From the NCBI RefSeq assembly GCF_030580995.1, contig NZ_JAUQSZ010000015.1:1-64000 (forward strand): a DNA stretch of 64,000 nucleotides, given 5' to 3'. Numbering within the stretch: the first letter of the stretch is position 1; every line of letters begins with the position of its first letter. The notes below the pieces were generated by a model. It saw only the letters and a program-made list of their open reading frames with translations, did no database searches and was not told where the DNA came from. This document shows, piece after piece, positions 17,708-26,367 of this stretch. Position numbers and translations under genes: made by a program. This DNA is from Sphingomonas immobilis (GTDB taxonomy: Bacteria > Pseudomonadota > Alphaproteobacteria > Sphingomonadales > Sphingomonadaceae).

Positions 17708-18379
17708 TTGATCGACCACTACGATCTCCCCGGCGGCGGGCGCGAGGCGATGCTCCGCTTCGGGCCGGAGACGGGCCCGGTCGTGGTGGTCGCGCTTCCG
17801 CTATTCGAGGAAGCCAACCGGGTTCGGGCGTTCGCGGTGAGTATCTGCCGAGCGCTTGCGGCGTGCGGTGTGACGAGTGTGCTGCCCGATCTGCCGGGTC
17901 AGGGCGAGAGCCTCGTGCCGCTCGCCGAATGCGGGTTGGAACAATTCTCCGAGGGGATCGAGTTCGCCGCGCGCGCCCTCGGCCATGACCGATCGCTATA
18001 CGCGGTCGGCATTCGCAGCGGCACCCTGCTCGACCGGCTCACGATTCTCAACGGCCGTTGGCATTTCGCGCCGCAGGACGGCGCCGATCTGGTTCGCGAT
18101 CTGACGCGCGTAAAGCAATTCGCGACCGCTGCCGACGACACGATCGCCGGCAACGCGATTTCTACGGCGCTGCTAGATGATCTTATCGATTGTGTTGCCT
18201 GGACCGAGGCCGATGGCGGGCCCGTCCGTACCGTCCGTCTCAACACCGACGCGAAACCTGCCGATCACCGCGTGCCCGGCATGCCGCTGTGGCGGCGCGC
18301 GGAGCCGGGGAACGATCCCGAACTTGCGAAAATCCTCGCCGACGATATCGCCGACTGGATCGCCGCTTGCGAAGGCTAA
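17708..18379 (+). CDS. Hydrolase 2, exosortase A system-associated (alpha/beta hydrolase)
   Basis: This alpha/beta-hydrolase-like protein of about 223 residues follows the ACP stop by ten bases. It has the ALPLFEEANRVRAF oxyanion-side motif and DLPGQGES, with GIRSG as a possible nucleophile elbow. It belongs to the second of the two hydrolases that accompany the exosortase A ACP and ligase. No ATG or GTG fits: the only in-frame start near the conserved N-terminus is TTG at 17708. The ATG at 17694 is out of frame and stops after five codons. Confidence 0.82.
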   Translation: MIDHYDLPGGGREAMLRFGPETGPVVVVALPLFEEANRVRAFAVSICRALAACGVTSVLPDLPGQGESLVPLAECGLEQFSEGIEFAARALGHDRSLYAVGIRSGTLLDRLTILNGRWHFAPQDGADLVRDLTRVKQFATAADDTIAGNAISTALLDDLIDCVAWTEADGGPVRTVRLNTDAKPADHRVPGMPLWRRAEPGNDPELAKILADDIADWIAACEG

Positions 18380-19134
18380 TCGAATTTCCCTGCGCGGGCG
18401 TCCGCCTGCTCGGCACGCTCGACGAGGCTGCGGGTGACACCGGCCTGCTGATCGTCTCGGGCGGCAACGAGATCCGTGTCGGCGCGCATCGCGGCATGGC
18501 CCTGCTCGCGCAGCGATTGGCGGCGGCCGGAGTGCCGGTGTTCCGCTTCGACCGGCGCGGCGTGGGCGATTCGGAAGGGCCGAACGGCGGTTTTCTGTCG
18601 TCCGCGCCCGACATCGCCGCTGCGGCCGCGACCTTCACCGCCGAGACGGGGGTGAAGCACCTCGCCGCCTTCGGCAATTGCGACGCGGCGACAGCGCTCG
18701 CGTTGTTCGGTCATGTCGCCGGGATCGACCGGCTGATCCTCGCCAATCCCTGGACGATCGAGGACACCGACGATCTCCCCCCCTCCGCCGCGATCCGTGC
18801 GCGCTATAAAGAGAAGCTGCGCGATCCGGCGGAGTGGCTCCGCGCAGCGCGTGGTGGCGTAAACTTCAACAAGATTATCGGAGGATTGCGCAAGGTTTCA
18901 CAGAAACCGTCGCAGGAGACCCACATGCTCGCCACACGCCTGATGGAAGCACTCGCGACTTGGGAGGATCGGCTGACGATCCTACTCGCCGAGGGCGACG
19001 CCACCGCGATCGCTTTCCGCGACGCGATCAAGGGCCTACCGGCCGAAACACTCGACACCGCCTCGCACAGCTTCGCACGGACGGGCGATGCCGACTGGCT
19101 GTTCGAGCGGGTATTGGCGGCGCTCCGCCAATAA
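18367..19134 (+). CDS. Hydrolase 1, exosortase A system-associated (Cys-nucleophile alpha/beta hydrolase)
   Basis: This alpha/beta hydrolase of 255 residues has the nucleophile elbow GNCDAATAL, so the nucleophile is Cys105 rather than Ser, as usual for this exosortase A family. FRFDRRGVGDSEG forms the conserved Asp-rich loop, and a C-terminal His lies in TASHSF. It likely acts on thioesters or esters in the ACP-linked branch (inference). The start is TTG at 18367, giving MRRLIEFPCAGVRLLGTLDE; it overlaps the end of hydrolase 2 by 13 bases. No ATG is available. Confidence 0.85.
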   Translation: MRRLIEFPCAGVRLLGTLDEAAGDTGLLIVSGGNEIRVGAHRGMALLAQRLAAAGVPVFRFDRRGVGDSEGPNGGFLSSAPDIAAAAATFTAETGVKHLAAFGNCDAATALALFGHVAGIDRLILANPWTIEDTDDLPPSAAIRARYKEKLRDPAEWLRAARGGVNFNKIIGGLRKVSQKPSQETHMLATRLMEALATWEDRLTILLAEGDATAIAFRDAIKGLPAETLDTASHSFARTGDADWLFERVLAALRQ

Positions 19135-19161
19135 CGTCACCCCGGCAAAAGCCGGGTGACG
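19135..19161. terminator. Hairpin between convergent hydrolase 1 and trxB
   Basis: A 10-bp stem (GTCACC-CGGC arms with one bulged C) and loop AAAA lies between convergent stops and can serve both directions. Its core matches the arm sequence of the larger inverted repeat at 59024-59130. Confidence 0.55.
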
Positions 19162-19166
19162 CCGGA

Positions 19167-20132
19167 TTACTCCGCCGCCTCGGCCACCTTGAACTCCACC
19201 TCCGCCAGGAAGCGCTCAGCATCAAGCGCGGCCATGCAGCCGGTGCCCGCCGCCGTCACCGCCTGCCGGTAATGCTTGTCCATCACGTCACCACAGGCGA
19301 ACACGCCGGGGACGCTGGTCTTGGTCGTGCCGGTCTGCACCTTGATGTAATGATCGCTGTCGAGCTCGACATGGCCGCGGAACAGCTCGGTCGCCGGATG
19401 ATGGCCGATCGCGACGAAACCGCCATCGACGTCGAGCCGCGAGATCTCGCCGGTCTGTGTGTCCTTCAGCTCCAGCGCGACGAGGCCCGCGGTGCCGCCG
19501 CCATCGACGAAGGTGGAGACCTCCTTGTTCCACAGCACGTTCACGCTCTCATGCGCGAATAGCCGGTCCTGCAGGATCTTCTCGGCGCGGAAATGGTCGC
19601 GACGATGGATGATCGTCACATCCTTCGAATGGTTGGTGAGATAGAGCGCTTCTTCGACCGCGGTGTTGCCGCCGCCGATCACCGCGACCTTCTTGCCGCG
19701 ATAGAAGAAGCCATCGCATGTCGCGCAGGCGCTGACGCCCTTGCCCTTCAGCGACTCCTCGCTGTCGAGGCCGAGCCACTTGGCCTGCGCGCCCGTCGCG
19801 ATGACGAGCGTATCGCCTTCATACACGTCGCCGCCGTCGCCGATCAGCCGGAACGGCCGCTTCGACAGATCGACCTCGACGATCGTGTCGTACATCAATT
19901 GCGTGCCGACGTGCTCGGCCTGCTTCTGCATCTGCTCCATCAGCCACGGGCCCTGGATGACGTCGGCGAAGCCGGGATAATTCTCGACATCGGTGGTCGT
20001 CATCAACTGGCCGCCGGGCTGAATGCCCTGGACGAGAATCGGCTTCATCCCGGCGCGCGCGCCATAGATGGCGGCGGTCAGCCCGGCGGGACCGGAGCCG
20101 AGAATGAGCATGCGGGTCGTGTGGGTCGTCAT
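19167..20132 (-). CDS. trxB: Thioredoxin-disulfide reductase
   Basis: This 321-residue FAD/NADPH flavoprotein reduces thioredoxin. FAD-binding GSGPAG is at 12-17, the redox pair is in CATCDG (Cys136, Cys139), NADPH-binding GGGNTAVEEA follows, and the FAD-closing motif GVFACGDV is near the C-terminus. Length fits the family (about 320). ATG at 20132. Probably monocistronic, as the Flp pilin gene upstream is separated by about 150 bases with a hairpin. Confidence 0.96.
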   Translation of the reverse strand: MTTHTTRMLILGSGPAGLTAAIYGARAGMKPILVQGIQPGGQLMTTTDVENYPGFADVIQGPWLMEQMQKQAEHVGTQLMYDTIVEVDLSKRPFRLIGDGGDVYEGDTLVIATGAQAKWLGLDSEESLKGKGVSACATCDGFFYRGKKVAVIGGGNTAVEEALYLTNHSKDVTIIHRRDHFRAEKILQDRLFAHESVNVLWNKEVSTFVDGGGTAGLVALELKDTQTGEISRLDVDGGFVAIGHHPATELFRGHVELDSDHYIKVQTGTTKTSVPGVFACGDVMDKHYRQAVTAAGTGCMAALDAERFLAEVEFKVAEAAE

Positions 20133-20182
20133 GGCGAAATATGATTCCGTACGGTCTGGCTTCGCGCCATTAGGGGCGAAGC

Positions 20183-20210
20183 GGGCGTGCGCGCAACATG
20201 GCGCACGCCC
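20183..20210. terminator. Perfect 10-bp hairpin between flp pilin gene and trxB
   Basis: Arms 20183-20192 and 20201-20210 (GGGCGTGCGC and its complement) enclose an eight-base loop. It lies downstream of the leftward pilin gene. No T-run follows, so termination is only suggested. Confidence 0.4.
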
Positions 20211-20280
20211 CCGTACCGCTCAATATCACCGCCTCGCGAGATTTGCTTCGCGCAGACGATGGCAAGCTATCAACGAGAGA

Positions 20281-20448
20281 TCAGCTCGCCTTCATGTTCG
20301 ACTGGACATTGCCGAAGGTCTTTTTCAACTGGTTGCCGAGGCCCTGCATCGCGGCGATGGCGGCGACCGCGATCAGCGCCGCGATCAGGCCATATTCGAT
20401 GGCCGTCGCCGCACGGTTGTTGCGAAGAAAAATCTTGATCGAGCGCAT
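20281..20448 (-). CDS. Flp family type IVb pilin
   Basis: This 55-residue small pilin has a basic leader MRSIKIFLRNNR, then the AATAIEYGLIAALI prepilin motif with the conserved Glu-Tyr pair, and a hydrophobic helix. TadV-type prepilin peptidase would cut just before the helix. The ATG at 20448 is chosen because GGGAG precedes it and the leader length fits; an upstream start at 20472 adds an atypical stretch. No tad/cpa assembly genes are in the window, so this copy is isolated. Confidence 0.85.
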   Translation of the reverse strand: MRSIKIFLRNNRAATAIEYGLIAALIAVAAIAAMQGLGNQLKKTFGNVQSNMKAS

Positions 20449-20621
20449 AGGTAGTCTCCCTGAGGGAAGCATTTACCTTTGCTCTCTTGAAAATCCGTTA
20501 AGTCGCTGATTAGGCGATATATTGCTGATTCGCTTTTGAGAAACGCCAGTCGGCACGGCACCGTCACGCGCATCGAAGGCGCAGAAATCCGCCGTTTTGG
20601 ACGGTTTCGTGATATCGAGGA

Positions 20622-20698
20622 TGGTAGCGAAGGAGGGACTTGAACCCCCGACCCCAGGATTATGATTCCCGTGCTCTAACCAGCTGAGCTACTTCGCC
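20622..20698 (-). tRNA. tRNA-Met (CAT), elongator type
   Basis: This is a 77-base cloverleaf on the minus strand: acceptor arms pair with one G-T at position 1, the D arm has AGCTCAGCTGGTTAGAGC, the anticodon loop is ATCATAA with anticodon CAT, and the T arm contains GGTTCAAGTCC. The 3' CCA is encoded. The TGGGGTC variable region and A-rich anticodon loop resemble elongator Met rather than initiator. An Ile (lysidine) CAT tRNA is less likely but not excluded. Confidence 0.9.
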
Positions 20699-20756
20699 AT
20701 ACCAAGCGGAGGGCGGCCTATAAGAGCCTCGGGCGGCTGCGGTCAAGCGGGCAGTT

Positions 20757-21263
20757 CTAGCCGAAGGCGTGTTGCGACAGCGGCTCCCACGGGCCACCGC
20801 GATAATACCAGCTCGCCAGCCCGGCGACAGCGACTGGCTTGCGTTGGAAACTGCCCTCCAGCCGCTTGAGCAGGGCCTTCGCCTCAGTCGGCTTGACCTT
20901 GTTCTGGATCGTCACGTGCGGGCGCCACCCTGCGCGGTCCTGCGGCAGCAGCATCGGCGCGAACGCCTCAGCCAGTTCGGCGCGAATCTGCTCCAGCCCT
21001 TCGCTCTCGATCCGGTAGGCGGTGCCCTCGCCCAAAGACAGCAGGCCGGCGGCGTGTGCGACCGGCGCCTTCACGCCGCGCGTCGCCGCGCTCAGCCGCT
21101 GCTTCAGCTCCGCTTCCAGCGAAGGCGCGAGATGGTGAAACATGGTGAGATGCGCATCGAGATAATTGCGCTCGGGCGGGAAATATTTCTTCCGCAGGCC
21201 ATCGAACCATGCCTGATCGACCGGCCCGAACAGCGCCGTGACGATGATCGGCGCGGCGCTCAC
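20757..21263 (-). CDS. 2'-5' RNA ligase / 2H phosphoesterase family protein
   Basis: This 168-residue protein has two HxT motifs of the 2H phosphoesterase superfamily: H38-L-T40 in DAHLTMFHHL and H116-V-T118 in RPHVTIQNK. Enzymes of this fold hydrolyse or form 2',5' or cyclic phosphates in RNA ends; the physiological substrate is unknown. GTG start at 21263; no in-frame ATG is better placed. It is preceded by the kup gene, 66 bases away and in the same direction. Confidence 0.85.
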   Translation of the reverse strand: MSAAPIIVTALFGPVDQAWFDGLRKKYFPPERNYLDAHLTMFHHLAPSLEAELKQRLSAATRGVKAPVAHAAGLLSLGEGTAYRIESEGLEQIRAELAEAFAPMLLPQDRAGWRPHVTIQNKVKPTEAKALLKRLEGSFQRKPVAVAGLASWYYRGGPWEPLSQHAFG

Positions 21264-21329
21264 AAGAAACGTCCCGGAACCTGATGGCGCATCGGCACCC
21301 CCCTGCAGAGAATCGTTACGGCGATGCTA

Positions 21330-23267
21330 TCAAATTTCCAGCTGGCTGCCGAGTTCGACGACGCGGTTGGTCGGCAGGCGGAAGAATTCCATCGCGCTTT
21401 CGGCGTTGCGCATCATCCATGCGAAAAGCTTTTCACGCCAGATCATCATGCCCGGCCGCGCAGACGGCAGCAGCGTTTGCCGCGACAGGAAGAAGCTGGT
21501 GTCCATCATGCGGAAATCCGCGCCGCAGCGATGCACATTCGCGAGCGCAAGCGGCACGTCGGGCTCCTCGATAAAGCCGTATTTCAGCACCATCCGGTGG
21601 AATCCGTGGCCGAGATCCTCGAGGTGGCAGCGCTTGCCCTCCATTACATAGGGTTCGTCGGCGATCTTGATCGTCAGCAGGATGATGCGCTCGTGCAGCA
21701 CCTTGTTGTGCTTAAGGTTGTGAAGCAGCGCGTGCGGCACGCCCTCGGGCGTCGAGGTCATGAACACGGCAGTGCCCGGCACGCGCGTCGCGGCGCTCGC
21801 GGCGGACTGTATGAACACCTTGATCGGCATCGCGCCCTCGCGCATCCGCGCCATCATCAACTGACGGCCCTTTGCCCAGGTCGTCAGGATCGTGAAGATG
21901 ATGAGCCCCGCCAGCAGCGGGAACCAACCGCCCGATGTCACTTTGGTCAGGTTCGCGGTGAAATACGCGCCGTCGACCACGAAGAACAGCGCCAGCAGCG
22001 GCACCGCCATCCATGCCGGCCAGTTCCACAGCCGGAACAGCACCACCGCCAGCAGGCAGGTGTCGATCAGCATCGCCCCCGTAACCGCGATGCCGTAGGC
22101 GGCGGTCAGGTTCGAGGAGCTGTGGAAGAACGCGACCAGCACCAGCACCGCGGAAAGCAGCAGCCAGTTGATCAGCGGAATGTAGATCTGCCCCGCGGTC
22201 GACGCGCTGGTATGCTCGATCCGCAGGCGCGGCATGAAGCCGAGCTGGATCGCCTGCTGCGTCACCGAAAATGCGCCGGAAATCACCGCCTGGCTCGCGA
22301 TCGTCGCGGCGGCGGTGGCGATGATGACGAGCGGCAACTGCAGACTGTCGGGCGCGAGCATGTAGAACGGGCTCTCCAGCCCCGCCTCTCCCATGCGGAA
22401 CAGCAGAGCGCCCTGCCCCATGTAGTTGAGCATCAGTGCCGGCAGCACGAACACCAGCCATGACACGCGGATCGGGTTGCGGCCGAAATGCCCCATGTCG
22501 GCATAGAGCGCTTCCGCGCCCGTCACAGCCAGCACGACCGAACCGAGTGCCAGAAAGGCGCGCGTCGGATCGTGAACGAGGAAGGCGATGGCGTTGTGCG
22601 GCGACAGGCACCACAGGATTTCGGGCGTCTGCACGATGCTGAGCACGCCCAGCACCGCAATTACCGCGAAATACAACAGCATGACGGGCGCAAAGAACAG
22701 GCCGATCTTGCCGGTGCCCTTCTTCTGGATCGTGAACAGGCCGATGATGATGGCGACCGCGATCGGCAACACCAGTGGCGCGAGGCTTGGCTGCGCGACC
22801 GCAAGGCCCTCGACCGCGCCGAGCACGGTCACAGCGGGGGTGATCATACTGTCGCCGTAGAACAGCGCACACGCGAACACACCGAGCAGCACGATCCCGC
22901 GCGACCAGCGCGCCTGCTTCGTACGGCTGTTGATCAGCGCCAGCAGCGCGAGCGAACCGCCCTCGCCCTTGTTGTCGGCGCGCATGATGATCGCGACATA
23001 CTGGAACGTCACGACGAGGATCATCGACCAGAACATCAGGCTGACGACGCCCATCACGTTGAAGTGGTCGGCGGCGAGCTTGTGATGCCCGGCAAAGGTC
23101 TCGCGGATGGCATAGAGCGGGCTCGTGCCGATGTCGCCGAACACGACGCCGATCGCGCCGAGCGACAATTTGACGAGGCCGTCCTTCGAATGACCGTGGC
23201 CCGTGGAGCCCTCTTCGAAACCCACGACGTGCGCGGACTCGTCCGCGCTGATGGCGTTTTCGCTCAC
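21330..23267 (-). CDS. kup: Potassium uptake protein Kup
   Basis: This 645-residue K+/H+ symporter has about 12 membrane segments in residues 30-450 and a cytoplasmic C-terminal domain. The family N-terminal motif [17 protein letters not shown] is intact, as is YADMGHFG in the middle. It imports potassium across the inner membrane. The best start is GTG at 23267 with a His/Glu-rich cytoplasmic leader of about 30 residues. Divergent from ald across about 167 bases. Confidence 0.95.
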   Translation of the reverse strand: MSENAISADESAHVVGFEEGSTGHGHSKDGLVKLSLGAIGVVFGDIGTSPLYAIRETFAGHHKLAADHFNVMGVVSLMFWSMILVVTFQYVAIIMRADNKGEGGSLALLALINSRTKQARWSRGIVLLGVFACALFYGDSMITPAVTVLGAVEGLAVAQPSLAPLVLPIAVAIIIGLFTIQKKGTGKIGLFFAPVMLLYFAVIAVLGVLSIVQTPEILWCLSPHNAIAFLVHDPTRAFLALGSVVLAVTGAEALYADMGHFGRNPIRVSWLVFVLPALMLNYMGQGALLFRMGEAGLESPFYMLAPDSLQLPLVIIATAAATIASQAVISGAFSVTQQAIQLGFMPRLRIEHTSASTAGQIYIPLINWLLLSAVLVLVAFFHSSSNLTAAYGIAVTGAMLIDTCLLAVVLFRLWNWPAWMAVPLLALFFVVDGAYFTANLTKVTSGGWFPLLAGLIIFTILTTWAKGRQLMMARMREGAMPIKVFIQSAASAATRVPGTAVFMTSTPEGVPHALLHNLKHNKVLHERIILLTIKIADEPYVMEGKRCHLEDLGHGFHRMVLKYGFIEEPDVPLALANVHRCGADFRMMDTSFFLSRQTLLPSARPGMMIWREKLFAWMMRNAESAMEFFRLPTNRVVELGSQLEI

Positions 23268-23434
23268 AGGAAGGCTATTCTTGCCCGGATTTCAGATACA
23301 TGGATCATATGCAGACCGAATTTCGCGCCCCTGTGCCCACAGGCGAAGGGCCGTAGCATGAGGCCCTTGCCCTAGCAATGTTGCCTGTGGCAGCGCGTTG
23401 CCCATATCGTAACGAACGAAACCGGAGACAAGCC

Positions 23435-24541
23435 ATGCGCGTCGGCGTGCCCAAGGAAATCAAGAATCACGAATATCGCGTCGGCCTGACGCCGCCTTCG
23501 GTCGCGGAGCTGGTGCTGGCGGGGCATGAGGTCGTCGTCGAGACGGGTGCCGGGCTCGGCATCGATTTCGAGGACAGCGACTATACCGAGGCCGGCGCGA
23601 CGATCCTGTCCGATGCGAAATCGGTGTTCGCCGCCGCCGACATGATCGTGAAGGTGAAGGAGCCGCAGCCGGTCGAGATCGCCATGCTGGAGCCGCGCCA
23701 CCTGCTCTTCACCTATCTCCACCTCGCCGCCGACAAGCCGCAGGCGGAGGGGCTGATGGCATCGGGCGCGACCTGCATCGCCTATGAGACCGTCACCGCC
23801 AACGACCGTTCGCTGCCGCTGCTCAAGCCAATGAGCGAGGTCGCGGGCCGGATGTCGGTGCAGGTCGGCGCGCATTATCTCGAAAAGGAACAGGGCGGCC
23901 GCGGTATCCTGCTCGGCGGCGTGCCGGGCGTCGCGCCGGCCAAGGTCGCGATCCTTGGCGGCGGCGTCTCGGGCGTCAACGCCGCGCAGATGGCGGTCGG
24001 CATGCGCGCCGACGTGACGATCTACGACATCTCGAACGCGCGGCTGGCCGAGCTCGACATGTTCTTCTCCTCGCAAATCAAGACCGCCTATGCCTCCAAG
24101 GCGGCGATCGCGGCGGCGGTGAAGAACGCCCACCTCGTCATCGGCGCGGTGCTGGTGCCCGGTGCGGCCGCGCCCAAGCTCGTCACGCGCGAGATGGTCA
24201 AGACGATGAAACGCGGCGCGGTGCTCGTCGATATCGCCATCGATCAGGGCGGCTGCTTCGAGACCAGCCACGCGACGACGCATCAGGACCCGGTGTTCGA
24301 GGTCGACGGCGTGATCCACTATTGCGTCGCCAACATGCCGGGCGCGGTCGCGCGCACATCGGCCTTCGCGCTCAACAACGCGACTTTGCCATTTGCGCTG
24401 AAGCTCGCGAACCTCGGCGCGGAAGCGGCGATGAAGGCCGATCCGCATCTCGCCAACGGCCTCAACGTCTACAAGGGCAAGATCACCTACAAGGCCGTCG
24501 CCGACGATCTGGGTCTGCCATACGAGGCGTGGGCGGGCTAA
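23435..24541 (+). CDS. ald: Alanine dehydrogenase
   Basis: This 368-residue NAD-dependent enzyme converts L-alanine to pyruvate and ammonia. N-terminal MRVGVPKEIKNHEYRVGLTP, substrate-binding Lys75 in VKVKEP, His96 in TYLHLA, and the Rossmann motif AILGGGVSGVNAAQMA all fit. ATG at 23435 has GGAG upstream; the longer in-frame start at 23378 is not supported. It converges with the zinc-ribbon gene, overlapping by four bases at the stops. Confidence 0.96.
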   Translation: MRVGVPKEIKNHEYRVGLTPPSVAELVLAGHEVVVETGAGLGIDFEDSDYTEAGATILSDAKSVFAAADMIVKVKEPQPVEIAMLEPRHLLFTYLHLAADKPQAEGLMASGATCIAYETVTANDRSLPLLKPMSEVAGRMSVQVGAHYLEKEQGGRGILLGGVPGVAPAKVAILGGGVSGVNAAQMAVGMRADVTIYDISNARLAELDMFFSSQIKTAYASKAAIAAAVKNAHLVIGAVLVPGAAAPKLVTREMVKTMKRGAVLVDIAIDQGGCFETSHATTHQDPVFEVDGVIHYCVANMPGAVARTSAFALNNATLPFALKLANLGAEAAMKADPHLANGLNVYKGKITYKAVADDLGLPYEAWAG

Positions 24542-24807
24542 AGAAACAGGATGAAATAGCCCCCGCCCATGATCGCGGCGATGACGAAGGCGAGGAACGC
24601 CAGCGTCCCCCAATTCGCCGCGATCGTCGCGAGGGGTTTGGGGTCGCCGCATTTCGGGCAGGGAAGGTGCTTGTAGGTGGGCTCCGGCACGATCCTGCGG
24701 TCGCCGTCCTTGTCGATCCGGAGCACATCCTCGAAGTGGCTGAAGACGATCTGCTTCGATCGTTCGAGCAGCGCCCCGCACTTGCGGCACTTGTGCATCC
24801 TCGCCAT
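24538..24807 (-). CDS. Small zinc-ribbon membrane protein
   Basis: This 89-residue protein has two CxxC pairs (HKCRKCG at the start and LPCPKCG at about residue 50), likely binding one zinc, then a C-terminal hydrophobic segment (LAFLAFVIAAIMGGGYFILFL) that anchors it. Function unknown. The start could be ATG 24807 or the internal ATG at 24798, just before the first CxxC. It lies 14 bases downstream of ccmI and may be co-transcribed with the ccm genes. Confidence 0.7.
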   Translation of the reverse strand: MARMHKCRKCGALLERSKQIVFSHFEDVLRIDKDGDRRIVPEPTYKHLPCPKCGDPKPLATIAANWGTLAFLAFVIAAIMGGGYFILFL

Positions 24808-24821
24808 CGGCCGCGCCCCCG

Positions 24822-25451
24822 TTACCGCTCCCGCGTCTCCGCCAGATAGCGGTCGAGCAAAGCTACACGCTCGGCGATGATCGCGCGATAGCCGACCTTC
24901 TGCGGCGTCAGCGCGAGCGCACGGTGCCAGTATCGGCTCGCGCCCGCGAAATCCTCCGCCTGGATCAGCGCGAGGCCGTAGAAGAACGGCGGCGCGGGGT
25001 GATCGGGGTTGATCCGCATCGCCTGTTCGAACGCGAGCTTGGAGGCGGGCGAGACGACGCCGCGATCGTGCGTCTGGAAGGCGAGGCCGAGATCGGTCCA
25101 CAGCGCGATGCTGTTCGGCACGCGGCGGATGCCGATCAGCAGCACCTGCACCGCCGCTTTCGGATCGCCCGACCGAATCATCGCGTCCGACGCGACGATA
25201 TACTGGTTCTCGCCCGAAAAGCGCCCGAACATGTCGTCGCGCAGCTTCACCATGCCGTCGTCGAGCGCGATCGGGCGGGTAAAGGCGGTGACGGGATGGC
25301 CCGGCAGCCCCGGCTTGCCCTGGATCGCATAGCCGGTCGCGCCGAGCATCAGCCCCGCGCCGACGAACGACCACAAAGGCCGCGCAACGCCAAGCCACCA
25401 CAGCAGCACGACCGCGAGCAGCGCGACCAGTCCGAGCGCGACCCAGCCCAT
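24822..25451 (-). CDS. ccmI: Cytochrome c biogenesis protein CcmI/CycH (TPR)
   Basis: This 209-residue protein has two membrane helices at the N-terminus (about 3-25 and 30-50) and a periplasmic TPR-like region from about 95 on (AFEQAMRINPDHPAPPFFYG, SRYWHRALALTP). It matches the short CcmI/CycH subunit that delivers apocytochrome to the CcmF/CcmH heme lyase. ATG at 25451 overlaps the TGA of ccmH by one base (TGATG). Confidence 0.82.
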   Translation of the reverse strand: MGWVALGLVALLAVVLLWWLGVARPLWSFVGAGLMLGATGYAIQGKPGLPGHPVTAFTRPIALDDGMVKLRDDMFGRFSGENQYIVASDAMIRSGDPKAAVQVLLIGIRRVPNSIALWTDLGLAFQTHDRGVVSPASKLAFEQAMRINPDHPAPPFFYGLALIQAEDFAGASRYWHRALALTPQKVGYRAIIAERVALLDRYLAETRER

Positions 25452-25858
25452 CAGCCCCGCCTTCTCTTGCGGAAGCTCGCCCGTGCCAGCCACAGGCCGA
25501 ATGCCAGCAAGGCGAGCGGCGCGATCCACAGCGGCGCGGTGAGCGCGCTCATCGGCGGGTCATAAGTCACGTAGTCGCCGTAGCGCGTCACAAGCCACTT
25601 GCGGATAGACGCGGGAGACTCCCCCGCCTGGATGCGCGTGCGCACCAGCGAGCGCATGTCGCCCGCCATCTCGGCATCGCTGTCGGCGATCGACTGGCCC
25701 TGGCAGACGAGGCAGCGCAGCGTCACCATCAGCGCCTGCGCCTGCGCCTCCCTAGCGGGATCGCGCAATTGCGTGTTGGCGAGCGGTGCGGGCGGCAACT
25801 TGCTGTCGGCAAGGACCGGCGCGGCGATGATCGCGAGGATGAGCGCGAGCCGCTTCAC
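25451..25858 (-). CDS. ccmH: Cytochrome c-type biogenesis protein CcmH
   Basis: This 135-residue periplasmic thiol protein has a signal peptide (about 1-18), the redox motif LRCLVCQG with Cys49 and Cys52, and a C-terminal membrane anchor (LWIAPLALLAFGLWLA). It reduces apocytochrome cysteines and works with CcmF. GTG start at 25858 overlaps the TGA of ccmG (GTGA). Confidence 0.93.
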   Translation of the reverse strand: MKRLALILAIIAAPVLADSKLPPAPLANTQLRDPAREAQAQALMVTLRCLVCQGQSIADSDAEMAGDMRSLVRTRIQAGESPASIRKWLVTRYGDYVTYDPPMSALTAPLWIAPLALLAFGLWLARASFRKRRRG

Positions 25859-26367
25859 CGCGCCTGCCCCAAGGTCTTGAGGATGCCGTCGACCTCATCC
25901 GCGCGGATGTCGCCGATATGCTGGTCGAGGATGTGGCCCCGCCCGTCGACGAGGAAGGTCTCGGGCACGCCCGACGAGCCGAGCGCGAGCTGCACCGCGC
26001 CGTCCTTGTCCGCGCCGATCGCGGCATAGGGATCGCCGTTGCGGGCGAGGAACTGGCGCATCGCCTCGGGCGTGTCGCGCACCGCGATGCCGTCGATCCG
26101 CACGCCCGCCGCCTTCAGGCGCATGAGCTGCGGCGCCTCGGCGATGCAGGGCAGGCACCAGCTCGCGTAGACGTTGATCAGGCGCGGCTTGCCGTCCGCG
26201 GCGCTGGCGACGCCGGGGCGGCCGGCCAGCAAGGGCTCGGTCCTGAACGCCGGCAGCGGCTGGCCGACGAGCGCCGAATGCACCGCGCGGTCGGCGGGCT
26301 TGTAGAGCGCGGTCGCGACCACCGCGAGCAGCGCCGCGAACGCCAGCAGGGGCAGCCACAGCCTCAC
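25855..26367 (-). CDS. ccmG: Thiol:disulfide interchange protein CcmG/DsbE
   Basis: This 170-residue membrane-anchored thioredoxin-like protein has a TM helix at 3-22 and the active site ASWCLPC (Cys71, Cys74), then the thioredoxin cis-Pro region GVPETFLVDG. It passes reductant to the cytochrome c maturation thiol pathway. GTG start at 26367 overlaps the TGA of ccmF by four bases. The longer open frame upstream is antisense-like sequence within ccmF. Confidence 0.92.
   Translation of the reverse strand: MRLWLPLLAFAALLAVVATALYKPADRAVHSALVGQPLPAFRTEPLLAGRPGVASAADGKPRLINVYASWCLPCIAEAPQLMRLKAAGVRIDGIAVRDTPEAMRQFLARNGDPYAAIGADKDGAVQLALGSSGVPETFLVDGRGHILDQHIGDIRADEVDGILKTLGQAR

Noticed and set aside
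20622..20698. tRNA-Met as an island attachment site
   Set aside because: No integrase, direct repeat of the tRNA end, or change in gene content next to it.
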